Notes: generated from the letters alone by a model not told the origin. 64,000 nt of DNA from LMUY01 sp964242215 (GCA_964242215.1 CAXTCJ010000013.1:1-64000), one strand, 5' to 3'; positions 25,536 through 34,075 are shown, numbered from the stretch's first letter. Program-made: numbers and translations.

Positions 25536-25702
25536 TGGCCGAGCGCGACGCGGTCGAGTGGCTGCGGATGATGGCGCAGTACAGCCCGCTCACTGATTGC
25601 AAACCGCACTTCACCCGGATCGCCGACGAACTCGAGGCGCTGCGGGCGGAGAAAGTAGCCCTGCACGAGGCACTCGTCGCTCGCCGGAAGCTGGCGGCAT
25701 GA
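25535..25702 (+). CDS. Small hypothetical protein
   Basis: This 55-residue protein (MAERDAVEWLRMMAQYSPLT ...) is tightly packed between two overlapping neighbours (TGATG upstream, ATGA downstream), which supports its being a real gene. It is helical and charged, with DELEALRAEKVALHEALVAR as a likely coiled coil. No family recognised. Confidence 0.55.
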   Translation: MAERDAVEWLRMMAQYSPLTDCKPHFTRIADELEALRAEKVALHEALVARRKLAA

Positions 25703-26538
25703 ACGCCCGTCGCGACATGCTGGCCGTCACGGCCGGTGCGGTTGCCGTCCTGCATATTCACAGGACGGAACACGATCAGTCACTTAGTCAGAGTTATCCA
25801 CACCCTGAAGCTGCCCTGCTCGCCCTCTGCGCCCAACTCGAGAAAATGCGGACCGAGTGGCAGCGCCTCTATGACGCGACCTCGGACGAGGACGAACTGA
25901 CCACGCCTGCCGATCACGCTTGGCAGGCTTACAGCGAGGACGTGTGGCCACGAACGGCGCTTCAGCCGAAGGGCTGCACAACCCAGGACGTGCCGGCGCT
26001 GTTGCTGACGCATCCGGCGATTACGTTGGAAGGGCTGCGCGCTAAGGCTGCTGCCATCCTCGCGCTGGACGAGGCCGCCGGTTACCTGATGGATTGCCGC
26101 GACGACAGCCTGGATCTGTCCCTGTCGGTGATCCGTGACGCCGCCGGGCCCCCTTTTCGTTCACCGGGCAAGCAGGCCAGTTCTACCGCCAGTAGGGCCG
26201 GTAGAAGCGGCGGTGGTAGTAGGGATGATAGAAGCGCGGACCGTAGTAATACGACCTGTAGTATGGCCGATAGAACGGGCGATAATACGGTCGATAGTAG
26301 TGGCGATAGTAGTACTGAACGGGTTGGATTAGCTCCGTCGCTGGAGCTACCGTTTTCGCCTTCGCCGAAATCGTTGTCGCAGCCAACGGCATGCAAGCCA
26401 GCAACGCGACTAGGATCAGCCTCCGAAGCATCTTCACCAAGCCTGATCTCCAATAATGGCGGCGACATCATGCCTCGCCTGTCACAGGAGGCAAGCGCTT
26501 CCCGCACCCTATTGCGCCCGGTCGCGCCAACGACCTGA
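25699..26538 (+). CDS. Twin-arginine-leader protein, EGLRAKA family (member 1)
   Basis: The N terminus NARRDMLAVTAGAVAVLHI has twin arginines and a short hydrophobic run, resembling a Tat signal. Residues about 35-150 form the family domain: ALLALCAQLEKMRTEWQRLY, then ITLEGLRAKAAAILALDEAA and a closing DLSLSVIRDAAG. Four related proteins follow downstream. After about residue 150 the frame runs on for 130 residues of Ser/Arg-rich low-complexity sequence that is antisense to the Tyr/Arg-rich gene at 26183-26440. The natural stop has probably been lost and the true domain ends near 26150. The start overlaps the upstream stop by 4 bases. Confidence 0.6.
   Translation: MNARRDMLAVTAGAVAVLHIHRTEHDQSLSQSYPHPEAALLALCAQLEKMRTEWQRLYDATSDEDELTTPADHAWQAYSEDVWPRTALQPKGCTTQDVPALLLTHPAITLEGLRAKAAAILALDEAAGYLMDCRDDSLDLSLSVIRDAAGPPFRSPGKQASSTASRAGRSGGGSRDDRSADRSNTTCSMADRTGDNTVDSSGDSSTERVGLAPSLELPFSPSPKSLSQPTACKPATRLGSASEASSPSLISNNGGDIMPRLSQEASASRTLLRPVAPTT
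26183..26440 (-). CDS. Exported tyrosine/arginine-rich repeat protein
   Basis: The 85-residue product starts with a credible Sec signal (MLRRLILVALLACMPLAATTISAKA region). After residue 40 it consists almost wholly of Tyr, Arg, Pro, Phe and His in a YYRPYYRP-like repeat. Small secreted proteins of this composition occur in many alphaproteobacteria; their role is unknown (surface or mineral/polysaccharide binding has been suggested for similar sequences). It lies entirely antisense to the tail of the gene at 25699, whose matching sequence is low-complexity, so I take this strand as the real one. It is the only minus-strand gene inside the plus-strand operon. Confidence 0.65.
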   Translation of the reverse strand: MVKMLRRLILVALLACMPLAATTISAKAKTVAPATELIQPVQYYYRHYYRPYYRPFYRPYYRSYYYGPRFYHPYYHRRFYRPYWR

Positions 26539-26631
26539 CGCCATCCGCGCCGGGCGGATCCCGGCTTCCAGACGGTCCGGCAGGCGCGCCAACGCCACGC
26601 CGGACCTGACCTCAAACAGGTGGTCACGCAC

Positions 26632-27201
26632 ATGTCCAAGGCTTCGAATACAGCTACCACGGTGGCGGCAGCTCCCACACCGGGGCTGCCGTCCACCTCC
26701 CGCCGCCGGCTACTCGCCGGGTCCGGGTTTGCTACCGCGCTGGCCAGCATCGGCCTGCCTGCCGCTGCTGCGCCCTCGCTCCCTACGGTGGGGAGTGATC
26801 CCGTCGTTGCCTTTTATGCCAAATGGCAGGCCACAGAGAACGCCATCGCCGCTCTAAACTCTAAGCACGTCGAGTTGCGAAACGCGTTCGTGGCCCGTTA
26901 CGGCGACATGGGCCATCAAGGCAGCAATGACGAAGGCTGGCGCAACGACCCTCGCGCGGGTCAGCTACACGGCCTGACCCAAGCACTCAACGACGCGTGC
27001 GACGAAAGCACGGGCTTTATCGACGCAATGATGGAGACGCCCGCCACCTCGCTGGAGGGCATCCGCTGCAAGATGATCGTTGGCCTGGACGTCTGGAGGT
27101 TCATCGAAAGGCCAGGCGTCGAGGCGGAATACCACGACGACATGACCGTGGCCTTCCTGCGCGACGCCGCGCGCTTGCTGGGCGGGAGCGCTGTGGCATG
27201 A
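26632..27201 (+). CDS. Twin-arginine-leader protein, family member 2
   Basis: The 189-residue protein has an N-terminal leader STSRRRLLAGSGFATALASI ending in GLPAAAA, a good Tat signal with cleavage site, so export of a folded protein is likely. The mature domain (VVAFYAKWQATENAIAALNS ... TSLEGIRCKMIVGLDVWRFI ... VAFLRDAARLLGGSAVA) shares the TxEGxRxK core and the end pattern (LRDAA..L.G) with its neighbours. The ATG at 26632 sits 9 bases after AGGTGG. It overlaps the next gene by 4 bases. Confidence 0.72.
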   Translation: MSKASNTATTVAAAPTPGLPSTSRRRLLAGSGFATALASIGLPAAAAPSLPTVGSDPVVAFYAKWQATENAIAALNSKHVELRNAFVARYGDMGHQGSNDEGWRNDPRAGQLHGLTQALNDACDESTGFIDAMMETPATSLEGIRCKMIVGLDVWRFIERPGVEAEYHDDMTVAFLRDAARLLGGSAVA

Positions 27202-27677
27202 GCCGCCTCACGCTCCAGCGGGCACCGGACCCGCACGCGGCGCCGCCCCTGGCCATTGCCACCCGGCGCGACCTGTTCGGCACCATGGGCGCCCTGTTCC
27301 TGCTCACCGCGGCGGAGGCAGGCCCAGCAAAGGCGGCCGAGCTAGACGGCGAGCTGCTGGCCCGTTGTGCGGAGGCGCTAGCGATCGACCGGGAGAGCAA
27401 CCGGTTGTGGGATGCTGCCGTGGCCGCAGCAGCCGACGCGCCGGCAGGCCACCCAGCATGGCAAGCCTACGACGACAACGAGGACGCCACGCTGGGCGAG
27501 TGGCACGACCTGGTGCGCCGGATCAGTGGCATGCCAGCACGCACCCCGGAAGGGCTGCGGATGAAGGCGGCAGTGGCACGGTCAGCCATGCCCGGTGAAC
27601 GGAAGGACGACTTGGCCCCGTGCGATCGGCTTGCGCTGTCGCTGTACGCGGACATGATCGGGAGCGCGGTAGCATGA
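27198..27677 (+). CDS. Twin-arginine-leader protein, family member 3
   Basis: The 159-residue protein has ATRRDLFGTMGALFLLTAAE ending GPAKAAEL as a Tat-like leader, preceded by about 22 residues. The domain follows the family order: GELLARCAEALAIDRESNRL, a Trp/Tyr-containing middle, MPARTPEGLRMKAAVARSAM, and LALSLYADMIGSAVA at the end. It shares 4-base overlaps with both neighbours. Function unknown. Confidence 0.72.
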   Translation: MSRLTLQRAPDPHAAPPLAIATRRDLFGTMGALFLLTAAEAGPAKAAELDGELLARCAEALAIDRESNRLWDAAVAAAADAPAGHPAWQAYDDNEDATLGEWHDLVRRISGMPARTPEGLRMKAAVARSAMPGERKDDLAPCDRLALSLYADMIGSAVA

Positions 27678-27982
27678 TCCCCGCACCACTCGAGGCGCGC
27701 TTCATCCGCGCCCGCGTCGCCGTCGAGGTGACGCTGCACCAGCCGCTCGCCCGCAACCGGGTCAATGTCATTACCGGCAGGTTGGTCGGCACGATGATGG
27801 CCCGCGGCAAAGTCCACCACTACCGCGTGGTGGTGGGCGAAAGCGTGATCTATTTCGCGCCGCCGTCATGGCTGGTGGTCGATCCGCGGCCGGGCCTGTT
27901 GCAGTTGGAAGAGCTGATCTTGAACCAGTTGATCGCTGCCAACGCTGCGCTTGGCGGCGCAGCTCCGGTGGACGTGGCATGA
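27674..27982 (+). CDS. Hypothetical cytosolic protein inside the Tat-leader operon
   Basis: This 102-residue protein has no leader or recognised domain. It is beta-rich in the middle (RNRVNVITGRLVGTMMARGK, HHYRVVVGESVIYFAPPSW) and helical at the end. Start and stop overlap the neighbouring genes by 4 bases, so it is made in step with the leader proteins. Confidence 0.6.
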   Translation: MIPAPLEARFIRARVAVEVTLHQPLARNRVNVITGRLVGTMMARGKVHHYRVVVGESVIYFAPPSWLVVDPRPGLLQLEELILNQLIAANAALGGAAPVDVA

Positions 27983-28287
27983 GAGACGCCCTGCTCCCCG
28001 CCCGCCGCACTCGCAGGAATCCCCCTTCGCAGGTCGGCAACGTCGTGTTTCTTCACCCCGCGAAGAAGGCCGAACAGGACACCATTCAGCGCCTACAAGA
28101 GCGCAATAGACAGCGGGAAAGCCAGATTGCCGCCGGTCTGTCTCCTGCGGTTGTCACCCTCGACGGGCGCCATCGGGAATACGCTCAGGAATGCGCCGCA
28201 CTCGGCTACGCCATGTGTCGCTCCACACTGGATGATTGGATTGAGATCGGCGAGCGAATGCTAGCCGCGCAGGGGAGGCGGGCATGA
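27979..28287 (+). CDS. Hypothetical charged protein inside the Tat-leader operon
   Basis: This is a 102-residue soluble protein. VGNVVFLHPAKKAEQDTIQR begins a helical region, and AQECAALGYAMCRSTLDDWI then EIGERMLAAQGRRA ends it. No family recognised. It is flanked by 4-base overlaps on both sides. Confidence 0.58.
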   Translation: MRDALLPARRTRRNPPSQVGNVVFLHPAKKAEQDTIQRLQERNRQRESQIAAGLSPAVVTLDGRHREYAQECAALGYAMCRSTLDDWIEIGERMLAAQGRRA

Positions 28288-28745
28288 GCGGCCGCAGAGG
28301 CTTCCTCGCCCTAGTAGGTGGGGCCGGCGCCGTCACCGGGTCCGTGCTGTTCCGCAAGACAGCGGCGACGCCCACGCTGATCCTGCCGCCCGAGTTCACG
28401 TCCAGCAGTGCTTCGGCTGCACCGATGTCGCCCAGCCCGGTCGAAATGGATGCAGTCAATGCCGTCAAGGCGGGACTGTCACATGCCATGTTCGTGGATT
28501 GGCTGGAGAGCGGCTTGCGCCTGGTGGAAGATTGCAAGCCCGGTGGTGGCATCTTCGGTGCCTATTGGCGGGAAGCGGATCAAGGAATGATCCCCGAGCC
28601 GCCGAAGCGTCGCGTCGGCGAGGGCGGCCGAACCGAACACGAGGACGCTTACCTCAGGCAAACTCTCGGCGCCCTTAGAGGGTCGCTCGATCGTCAAATC
28701 GCATGGTCGAAAGCGCTCACGATCCGGCAGAGGGACGGATCGTGA
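28284..28745 (+). CDS. Twin-arginine-leader protein (member 4, divergent)
   Basis: The 153-residue protein begins SGRRGFLALVGGAGAVTGSV LFRKTAA, a short Tat-like leader. The mature part differs from the other members: it has DAVNAVKAGLSHAMFVDWLE, GGGIFGAYWREADQGMIPEP and a helical end (LRQTLGALRGSLDRQIAWSK), and no TxEGxxxKA core. It may be a partner protein exported by the same route. It overlaps its neighbours by 4 bases on both sides (GTGA at the downstream end). Confidence 0.65.
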   Translation: MSGRRGFLALVGGAGAVTGSVLFRKTAATPTLILPPEFTSSSASAAPMSPSPVEMDAVNAVKAGLSHAMFVDWLESGLRLVEDCKPGGGIFGAYWREADQGMIPEPPKRRVGEGGRTEHEDAYLRQTLGALRGSLDRQIAWSKALTIRQRDGS

Positions 28746-29503
28746 GCACCCGCCGAGACTTCTTTGCCTTCACGGCTGGCGCTGTGGTGGCCAAGACCGT
28801 GCTGCCGCTGGCGGCGCGAGCGGAAGGTATCTCCGTTACGGGGATGCCTCATCCGGACGCTGACTTGATCGCGGCCTGCGCCGAGTTTGACGCCTGCGAG
28901 CGACAGACCTCCGTCATCCACGGCACCGGCTCGGATTGCGTGGTGGACGACGACGAGGCAAACCACGTTTCCGCCCCGATCTTCGCCCGCATGCACGTCC
29001 TGCTGGACCGCATGGACGAGCTGCGGGCCACGACACCGGCCGGCATCCAGGCGAGGGCCCACAGCCTCGCTCTGCACGGTGGGCACGGGCAATACTCGTT
29101 CGACTGTACCGACAGCATGGTCGGCCGATTGCTGGTCTACCTGATGCGGGACAGCGCAGCGTTGGGCGGGTCGGTGGGGGTGGTGCAGGTGCCACCGTCG
29201 CTAGATGCAGAGTTGCTGGAGGCGTGCGCTGCGTTCGATATCCTTGAGCGGGCCTATGTCGCGGCGGGTGGGGACTGGCATGCCGGCAGCCCCGAGGAGC
29301 TGGCCAGCGATGCCGAGCGGGAGCGTCTGTCGGAGGCTCAGGAGCCGCTGGTGGACCGCATCTGTGACCTGCACGCGGTCACCAGGGAAGGCATGGCAGC
29401 ACGAGCACGCAGCCTTGCTTTATGGGACGGGGAGTTGATGAAGCCGCAGAAGGATACCGGCGGCTGGCTCACGCAAGCGATCGTGCGGGACTTGACCGGG
29501 TAA
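28742..29503 (+). CDS. Twin-arginine-leader protein with duplicated family domain (member 5)
   Basis: The 253-residue protein begins STRRDFFAFTAGAVVAKTVL ending PLAARAEG, a textbook Tat signal. The mature part is two copies of the family domain in tandem. Copy 1 has DADLIAACAEFDACERQTSV, LRATTPAGIQARAHSLALHG and VYLMRDSAALGG. Copy 2 has DAELLEACAAFDILERAYVA, LHAVTREGMAARARSLALWD and AIVRDLTG. The GTG start overlaps the upstream stop (GTGA). It is the last gene of the operon and shows the family consensus best. Confidence 0.75.
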   Translation: MSTRRDFFAFTAGAVVAKTVLPLAARAEGISVTGMPHPDADLIAACAEFDACERQTSVIHGTGSDCVVDDDEANHVSAPIFARMHVLLDRMDELRATTPAGIQARAHSLALHGGHGQYSFDCTDSMVGRLLVYLMRDSAALGGSVGVVQVPPSLDAELLEACAAFDILERAYVAAGGDWHAGSPEELASDAERERLSEAQEPLVDRICDLHAVTREGMAARARSLALWDGELMKPQKDTGGWLTQAIVRDLTG

Positions 29504-29766
29504 GACACCTTCAGGGCCAGCCCTGGACTGCAACAGCCGCCTGCCCTTACCGGTGAGGTGGCTTGCATCTGAGCGGCGCACCATAGCTCGGCCGCGGCAC
29601 TGCCTGACCTGTCTGGACATCAAGCTGCGCTGCCAGACGTGCTTTATGGGCAACAAAGATGCTGATGTCTTTCGAGACCGTAGCCATCAATTAGGAACGA
29701 GCCAAGACGAGATTGTCGGCGGACGTCTTGGTAGGCTATGTGTCACGAAAGACACGGGACAAAAGA

Positions 29767-32160
29767 ATGCCAACGGTCTCAAGCGGCGAGCATCTCACTA
29801 TCGGGGCTGGCCAAACCAGTAGCGGTTTCACAGTCGACAACAACGGAATACTCACCGTTGATGCCGGCGGGAAAGCAGTCAATACGACCAACGATGGCAT
29901 TGTCGAAGTCAGTGGGTCGACGGTCAGCACGTCGGATTATGGCGCCGACGACATCGTCTACACGGGCGGTACGACGACTAACACCTACGTCTACAGCCAG
30001 GGCGATCAACAGCTTTCGGGAGGAACGGCGACCGGAACCGACCTCATTTCGGGATTTCAGACCGTTTACGCCGGAGGTGTCGCATCCAATACGCTCGCAG
30101 GCGGTGCCGGAGCGGCGCTTGGCGAGCAAACCATCAGCAGCGGCGGCAAGGCCGTCAACACCAGCGTTGGCAATAATGGCGAGCAGATCGTCAGTGCAGG
30201 AGCCACTGCCACCGGCACGATGGTCACGTCGAACGGAACGTTGTTCGTCTACGGTGGCACAATTAGCAACGTCACGGCGGCCAACGGCGGTGTTGTCGTC
30301 AGCGGCGGAACTGCAGTCGGCGTGACGCTTACCTCTGGGTCCGCACTGTCGATTAGCGGCGGCACAGTGACCAGCCTGACCCTGGGCGACAACACTTCGA
30401 TCGATTTCCAGGCCGATCCATTCGTCGCGGGCGCCACCGTTAGCTACAACTCCAGCTCGGATCTGCTTACGATTAGTGAAGGCGGTCACACCTACACGCA
30501 ATCCGTCTCCGGCACCTTCACCGGCGAGGGCTTTTTCTTGGCCAATGCCGGTGGGACCGTCGTCTCTGTCGCGAACGCGATCTACGTCTCGTCGGGTGTC
30601 ACCAGCACGGGCCTCACGATCAGCGGGGGCACAAGGCTGGTTGTGCTGTCAAGCGGAACGGCCGACTCCACTCACGTAGGCAGCGGTGGCATCGAATTGG
30701 TGTCGAGCGGCGGTCTGGCCAGTGGCACGACGGTGTCCGCATTCGGCTCGCAATTCGTCAGCACCGGCGGAGTGGCGAGCGCCACCTCTGTCAGCAGCGG
30801 TGGGTACGAAGTGGTCTCCGGTACCACCCAAGTCACAACGGTATCGAGTGGCGGGTATCAGGCCGTCGTTGGTGACGGCCGGGCAAGCGGCACCGTGGTC
30901 AGCAACGGTGGATTTCAGACCGTCTCCAGCGGTGGCATCGCTGTCTCCGCTACGGTCTTGGCCGGCGGCTCGCAGACGCTCTCGAGCGGCACGGCCTCAG
31001 CTACCATCGTCTCGGGCGCATCCTTGTCCAATTCCGGGGTAGAAGATGTGTTCTCGGGGGGCGTCGCCAACGGTTCCATCCTGAGGAGCTACGGGACCGT
31101 CTCGGCATTCAGCGGCGGGATACTGAGCGACACCGTCATCAGCAATCTCGGCAGTGCGTTCATCTTTAGCGCCGGAAGCGCTGTGGACACGACGATCCTA
31201 AATGGTGGCTTTGAGTACGTCTCCGCGGGGGGCGTTTCAATAGATGCGATCGTGAGCAGCGGCGGTTTCCAGGTCGTCTCCGGCACGGTTGCTTCAACCG
31301 CGTATGTGGCAGCGAACGTCAAGGGTGTTGCAAGCGGCACAACTGTTCTCAGTGGTGGCGTGCTCGAGGTTTTCTCAAGCGGAGTCGCAACTTCCACTCA
31401 CCTCGGGGGTGGAGCGCTTGATATCGAATACCTGCCCTTCGTTGCCGGCGGCTCGGCCACTCTCAACAGCTCGACTGACCTTCTGACGGTAAAAGAGGGT
31501 AGCGCCGTCTACACAGAAACCCTCGCTGGGAACTACGCCGGCTTCAAGTTTCACGTCGCCGAAGCTGCAGATGGCTCGACCGTCGTAACAGCCTGCTACT
31601 GCCCCGGCACCCTGATCCTGACCCTCTCCGGTGAAATTCCGGTAGAGGATCTGCGCATCGGCAACACCGTCGTCACCGCCTCGGGCGAGCACCGCCCCAT
31701 CAAGTGGATCGGTCGTCGCTCCTACGCCGGCCGCTTCCTAGCCGCTAACCCGAACGTTCAACCCATCCGCCTCAGCGCTGGTTGCCTCGGTGATGGCGTG
31801 CCCCGCCGCGATCTGCTGGTCTCGCCCGAGCATGCCATGTTCCTGGACGGTCTGCTGGTCCCCGCCCGCTGCTTGGTCAACGGCAGCACGGTCGTCCGGG
31901 ATCACGTTGAGCGGGTCGACTACTTCCACGTCGAACTGGACAGTCACGACGTCCTTCTCGCCGAGAGCGCTCCATCCGAAAGCTACTTGGATGATGACAG
32001 CCGGGGCATGTTCCACAACGCGCACGAGTTCGATCTGCTGTATCCGAATGCGCCGAGGCTGGACGGGTTCTGTGCCCGCCGGGTGGAGCAGGGGCCCGAG
32101 CTTGAGGCGATCCGGCGTCGGCTGGCGGCGGTGGCAGGGCAGATCGCGGCGTCGGCGTAG
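29767..32160 (+). CDS. AIDA-repeat adhesin-like protein with C-terminal Hint domain
   Basis: This is a 797-residue putative surface or secreted protein. Residues about 1-600 consist of short repeats rich in Gly/Ser/Thr/Val (SSGGxASGTTVxxGGxQxVSS type) that match AIDA-I-like beta-helix repeats. Residues about 609-790 form a Hint (hedgehog/intein-like) domain: CYCPGTLILTLSGEIPVEDL, IGNTVVTASGEHRPIKWIG, LLVSPEHAMFLDGLLVPARC and VDYFHVELDSHDVLLAE. Hint domains can self-process; here cleavage at CxC is a reasonable guess. No Sec signal or autotransporter barrel is present, as is usual for this Acetobacteraceae-type architecture. The start at 29767 is chosen where the repeat-like sequence begins. 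Confidence 0.82.
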   Translation: MPTVSSGEHLTIGAGQTSSGFTVDNNGILTVDAGGKAVNTTNDGIVEVSGSTVSTSDYGADDIVYTGGTTTNTYVYSQGDQQLSGGTATGTDLISGFQTVYAGGVASNTLAGGAGAALGEQTISSGGKAVNTSVGNNGEQIVSAGATATGTMVTSNGTLFVYGGTISNVTAANGGVVVSGGTAVGVTLTSGSALSISGGTVTSLTLGDNTSIDFQADPFVAGATVSYNSSSDLLTISEGGHTYTQSVSGTFTGEGFFLANAGGTVVSVANAIYVSSGVTSTGLTISGGTRLVVLSSGTADSTHVGSGGIELVSSGGLASGTTVSAFGSQFVSTGGVASATSVSSGGYEVVSGTTQVTTVSSGGYQAVVGDGRASGTVVSNGGFQTVSSGGIAVSATVLAGGSQTLSSGTASATIVSGASLSNSGVEDVFSGGVANGSILRSYGTVSAFSGGILSDTVISNLGSAFIFSAGSAVDTTILNGGFEYVSAGGVSIDAIVSSGGFQVVSGTVASTAYVAANVKGVASGTTVLSGGVLEVFSSGVATSTHLGGGALDIEYLPFVAGGSATLNSSTDLLTVKEGSAVYTETLAGNYAGFKFHVAEAADGSTVVTACYCPGTLILTLSGEIPVEDLRIGNTVVTASGEHRPIKWIGRRSYAGRFLAANPNVQPIRLSAGCLGDGVPRRDLLVSPEHAMFLDGLLVPARCLVNGSTVVRDHVERVDYFHVELDSHDVLLAESAPSESYLDDDSRGMFHNAHEFDLLYPNAPRLDGFCARRVEQGPELEAIRRRLAAVAGQIAASA

Positions 32161-32341
32161 AGCAAGAAGCGGCGACACTGCGGCGCCCGCCCTTCACCCG
32201 GGCGTGCGAAGTCCTGCGCAACTCACACCCTATACCCGGTTTGGTCGATGATCTCGGCAGCAATCGGTTGCAAACACAAACTCCACTTCTTCTTTGGGAC
32301 CTATGCTACTCCGGCACGCCGCCGCCAGCAGTGCCACGGCC

Positions 32342-32935
32342 TCAGCGGCGGAACGACCTGCGCCTGACCTGCGCGAACAAAAACGCGGCCAGCGGCGCGG
32401 CTAGTAGAGCAAGGGTCGCAGGCTCGGACACGGCCGTGGCGGGAATATTGATGACGAAGCTATCGTCGACCACGTTCGGTGGGCTCCACGTGTAGGCGTA
32501 GGTGCCCGGCGTCAGCCCCAGGCTGGCGAAGGTGGCGTTGGCGAACGTGCCGGAGTCAGATAGGCTGCCACCTGACTCGAAGCCGGCCGGCAACGCGATG
32601 TAGTTGGTCGAATACTGAAGCCCTACTAAGTCGCCCGCGCTGGCGCTAGGTGTGGTTAAACCTAGGCTGCCAAAGCTGCTCGGACCTGTAAACCCCGTGT
32701 AGATATCACTCTTGCCTGCTGTTGAACCTAAAACGATGGATGCGCTGTTAGGGATAACGCCGTCACTCAGGCCACCTTCCGTCCCGAGGTATGACAGCCC
32801 CGCAAGGTCGAGCGTTCCACTCCCCGTCGCTATGACGTTGTTGCCGACTTGTGCGAAATTCACAATGAACTCGGCCCGGGCGTTAGAGATACCCAATCCG
32901 GCTAAGACGGCGATTGTCAGCGCGAGACGACGCAT
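32342..32935 (-). CDS. PEP-CTERM-type exported protein
   Basis: The 197-residue protein has an N-terminal Sec signal (LALTIAVLAGLGISNARA) and a C-terminal sorting tail VSEPATLALLAAPLAAFLFA followed by RRRSFRR. The short VSEPxTLALL motif, hydrophobic helix and arginine cluster are the hallmarks of PEP-CTERM proteins, which are processed by exosortase in exopolysaccharide-making bacteria. The middle is Gly/Ser/Thr-rich and probably beta. No exosortase gene is in this window, so it would depend on a host enzyme elsewhere. Confidence 0.82.
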   Translation of the reverse strand: MRRLALTIAVLAGLGISNARAEFIVNFAQVGNNVIATGSGTLDLAGLSYLGTEGGLSDGVIPNSASIVLGSTAGKSDIYTGFTGPSSFGSLGLTTPSASAGDLVGLQYSTNYIALPAGFESGGSLSDSGTFANATFASLGLTPGTYAYTWSPPNVVDDSFVINIPATAVSEPATLALLAAPLAAFLFAQVRRRSFRR

Positions 32936-33428
32936 GATGTACCCTCATTGGTTGCGGTGTGAAGGGGCAAACATCGTGCCACCACAGGTATTCAATGACT
33001 TAGGGCTGGGCCGGGATCGAACGTGTAAAAGTCACTGACGCACCAACACAGCGCCACGGCTGGGCTTGCGACATCGTTCGACGCGCCAGCGGGAGCAGGT
33101 CTATGCCTGACGAAATGTTGGCGGTGGGTGAGTGAGGTTTCTCGGTTTCTCGAATACTTGCGCCCCTTAAAAGGAATAGCGCGCCCTCAAGGTGCCAAGT
33201 CGAGTTCTCGAACGGACTCGTGCGGCGGGTGAGCCACAGTCAAAAGCCGGCCAGTGAGGACGCCAACTGGCTTCGACCGCTGGCTAAAGCGCTACGGTTG
33301 GCGCCTCGTGTTGGTAGCCCTCGTCGTGTCCGCGCTCGGCCGCGCATGGGCGATGTGGCAGCACCCGGTGCTGGCTTGGTGAGTGCGGCGTGCCCCCGCA
33401 AGCGGTTCTCACCGGCATTGCCCTACAC
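32936..33428. other. Intergenic region, no supported gene
   Basis: Only frames with poor codon character are present. I see no strong hairpins or repeats beyond ordinary GC-rich sequence. It should contain the promoter of the PEP-CTERM gene at its left end. Confidence 0.4.
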
Positions 33429-34046
33429 CTACATAGGCCGCGTGTCGGTCCGCCTCCGCCCCACCCGCATCGGCCGCTCTGCCAACCGCTTGCGCCCGGG
33501 CTTGTCAGTCGTCGTCGTAGCCACTGGAGCCTCCTGCCTCCGAAAATTGGCGAACACGCTCGCAGCCGTGTGCTGGGGCTCTGCGACGGGCACCGTCGGT
33601 TCCTCCACCTTCCCCGGCACATGCGGCGCCTTAGGTGCTGACTGCTCCGCCGTGCGCAGGGCGGTTCCCAGGCCAAACTGCTTTGCCAGTGCCGACCGGC
33701 GGGCAGCAAAAGCAGGTGCCACCATCGGGTAATCCTTCGGCAACCCCCACTTAGCGCGGTAGGTATCCGGGGTCAGGCTGAAGCGCCTGAGATAGCGCGT
33801 GAGCACCTTCATCTTAGCGCCGTCCTCAAGGCAGACGAGACAGTCGTGCTGGATCGAGCGCTTGATCGACACCGCCGGTTCTTGCGGCTGCGCCGCAGCC
33901 ACAGTGGTGTCTACCCGGGCGAGAGCGCCGTATACGTCGTTGATCAGGGTGGGCACGTCATTAAGCGGCACCTTGTTGCCGGCGACGTGTGCGGCGACGA
34001 TCTGGGCGGTGAGGGTCAGTAGGTCGGGGGTGGCCGGGTCGGCCAT
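33429..34046 (-). CDS. MucR/Ros-type zinc-finger regulator
   Basis: This 205-residue protein belongs to the MucR/Ros family of alphaproteobacterial regulators. These bind AT-rich DNA, control exopolysaccharide and virulence genes, and can act like H-NS. The N-terminal helices (LLTLTAQIVAAHVAGNKVPL, TLINDVYGALARV) lead to the core SIQHDCLVCLEDGAKMKVLT RYLR. This continues with FSLTPDTYRAKWGLPKDYPMV and FAARRSALAKQFGLG. The Cys pair is present. The C-terminal 60 residues are a basic extension, longer than in classical MucR. It may silence the exported-protein genes nearby; that is inference. Confidence 0.9.
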   Translation of the reverse strand: MADPATPDLLTLTAQIVAAHVAGNKVPLNDVPTLINDVYGALARVDTTVAAAQPQEPAVSIKRSIQHDCLVCLEDGAKMKVLTRYLRRFSLTPDTYRAKWGLPKDYPMVAPAFAARRSALAKQFGLGTALRTAEQSAPKAPHVPGKVEEPTVPVAEPQHTAASVFANFRRQEAPVATTTTDKPGRKRLAERPMRVGRRRTDTRPM

Positions 34047-34075
34047 GGTGGGATCCTGTAGGTGAGCAGAAGGGC

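Noticed and set aside
25794..25802. Another perfect DnaA-box sequence
   Set aside because: It is single and inside the coding part of a Tat-leader gene, so most likely chance.
30650..31300. Direct repeats that could be taken for a CRISPR or tandem-repeat array
   Set aside because: They are degenerate, contiguous codon-level repeats of the AIDA beta-helix and have no unique spacers. I saw no CRISPR array in the window.
33220..33732. A 170-codon plus-strand frame
   Set aside because: Most of it is antisense to the MucR-type gene and it has no coding character of its own.
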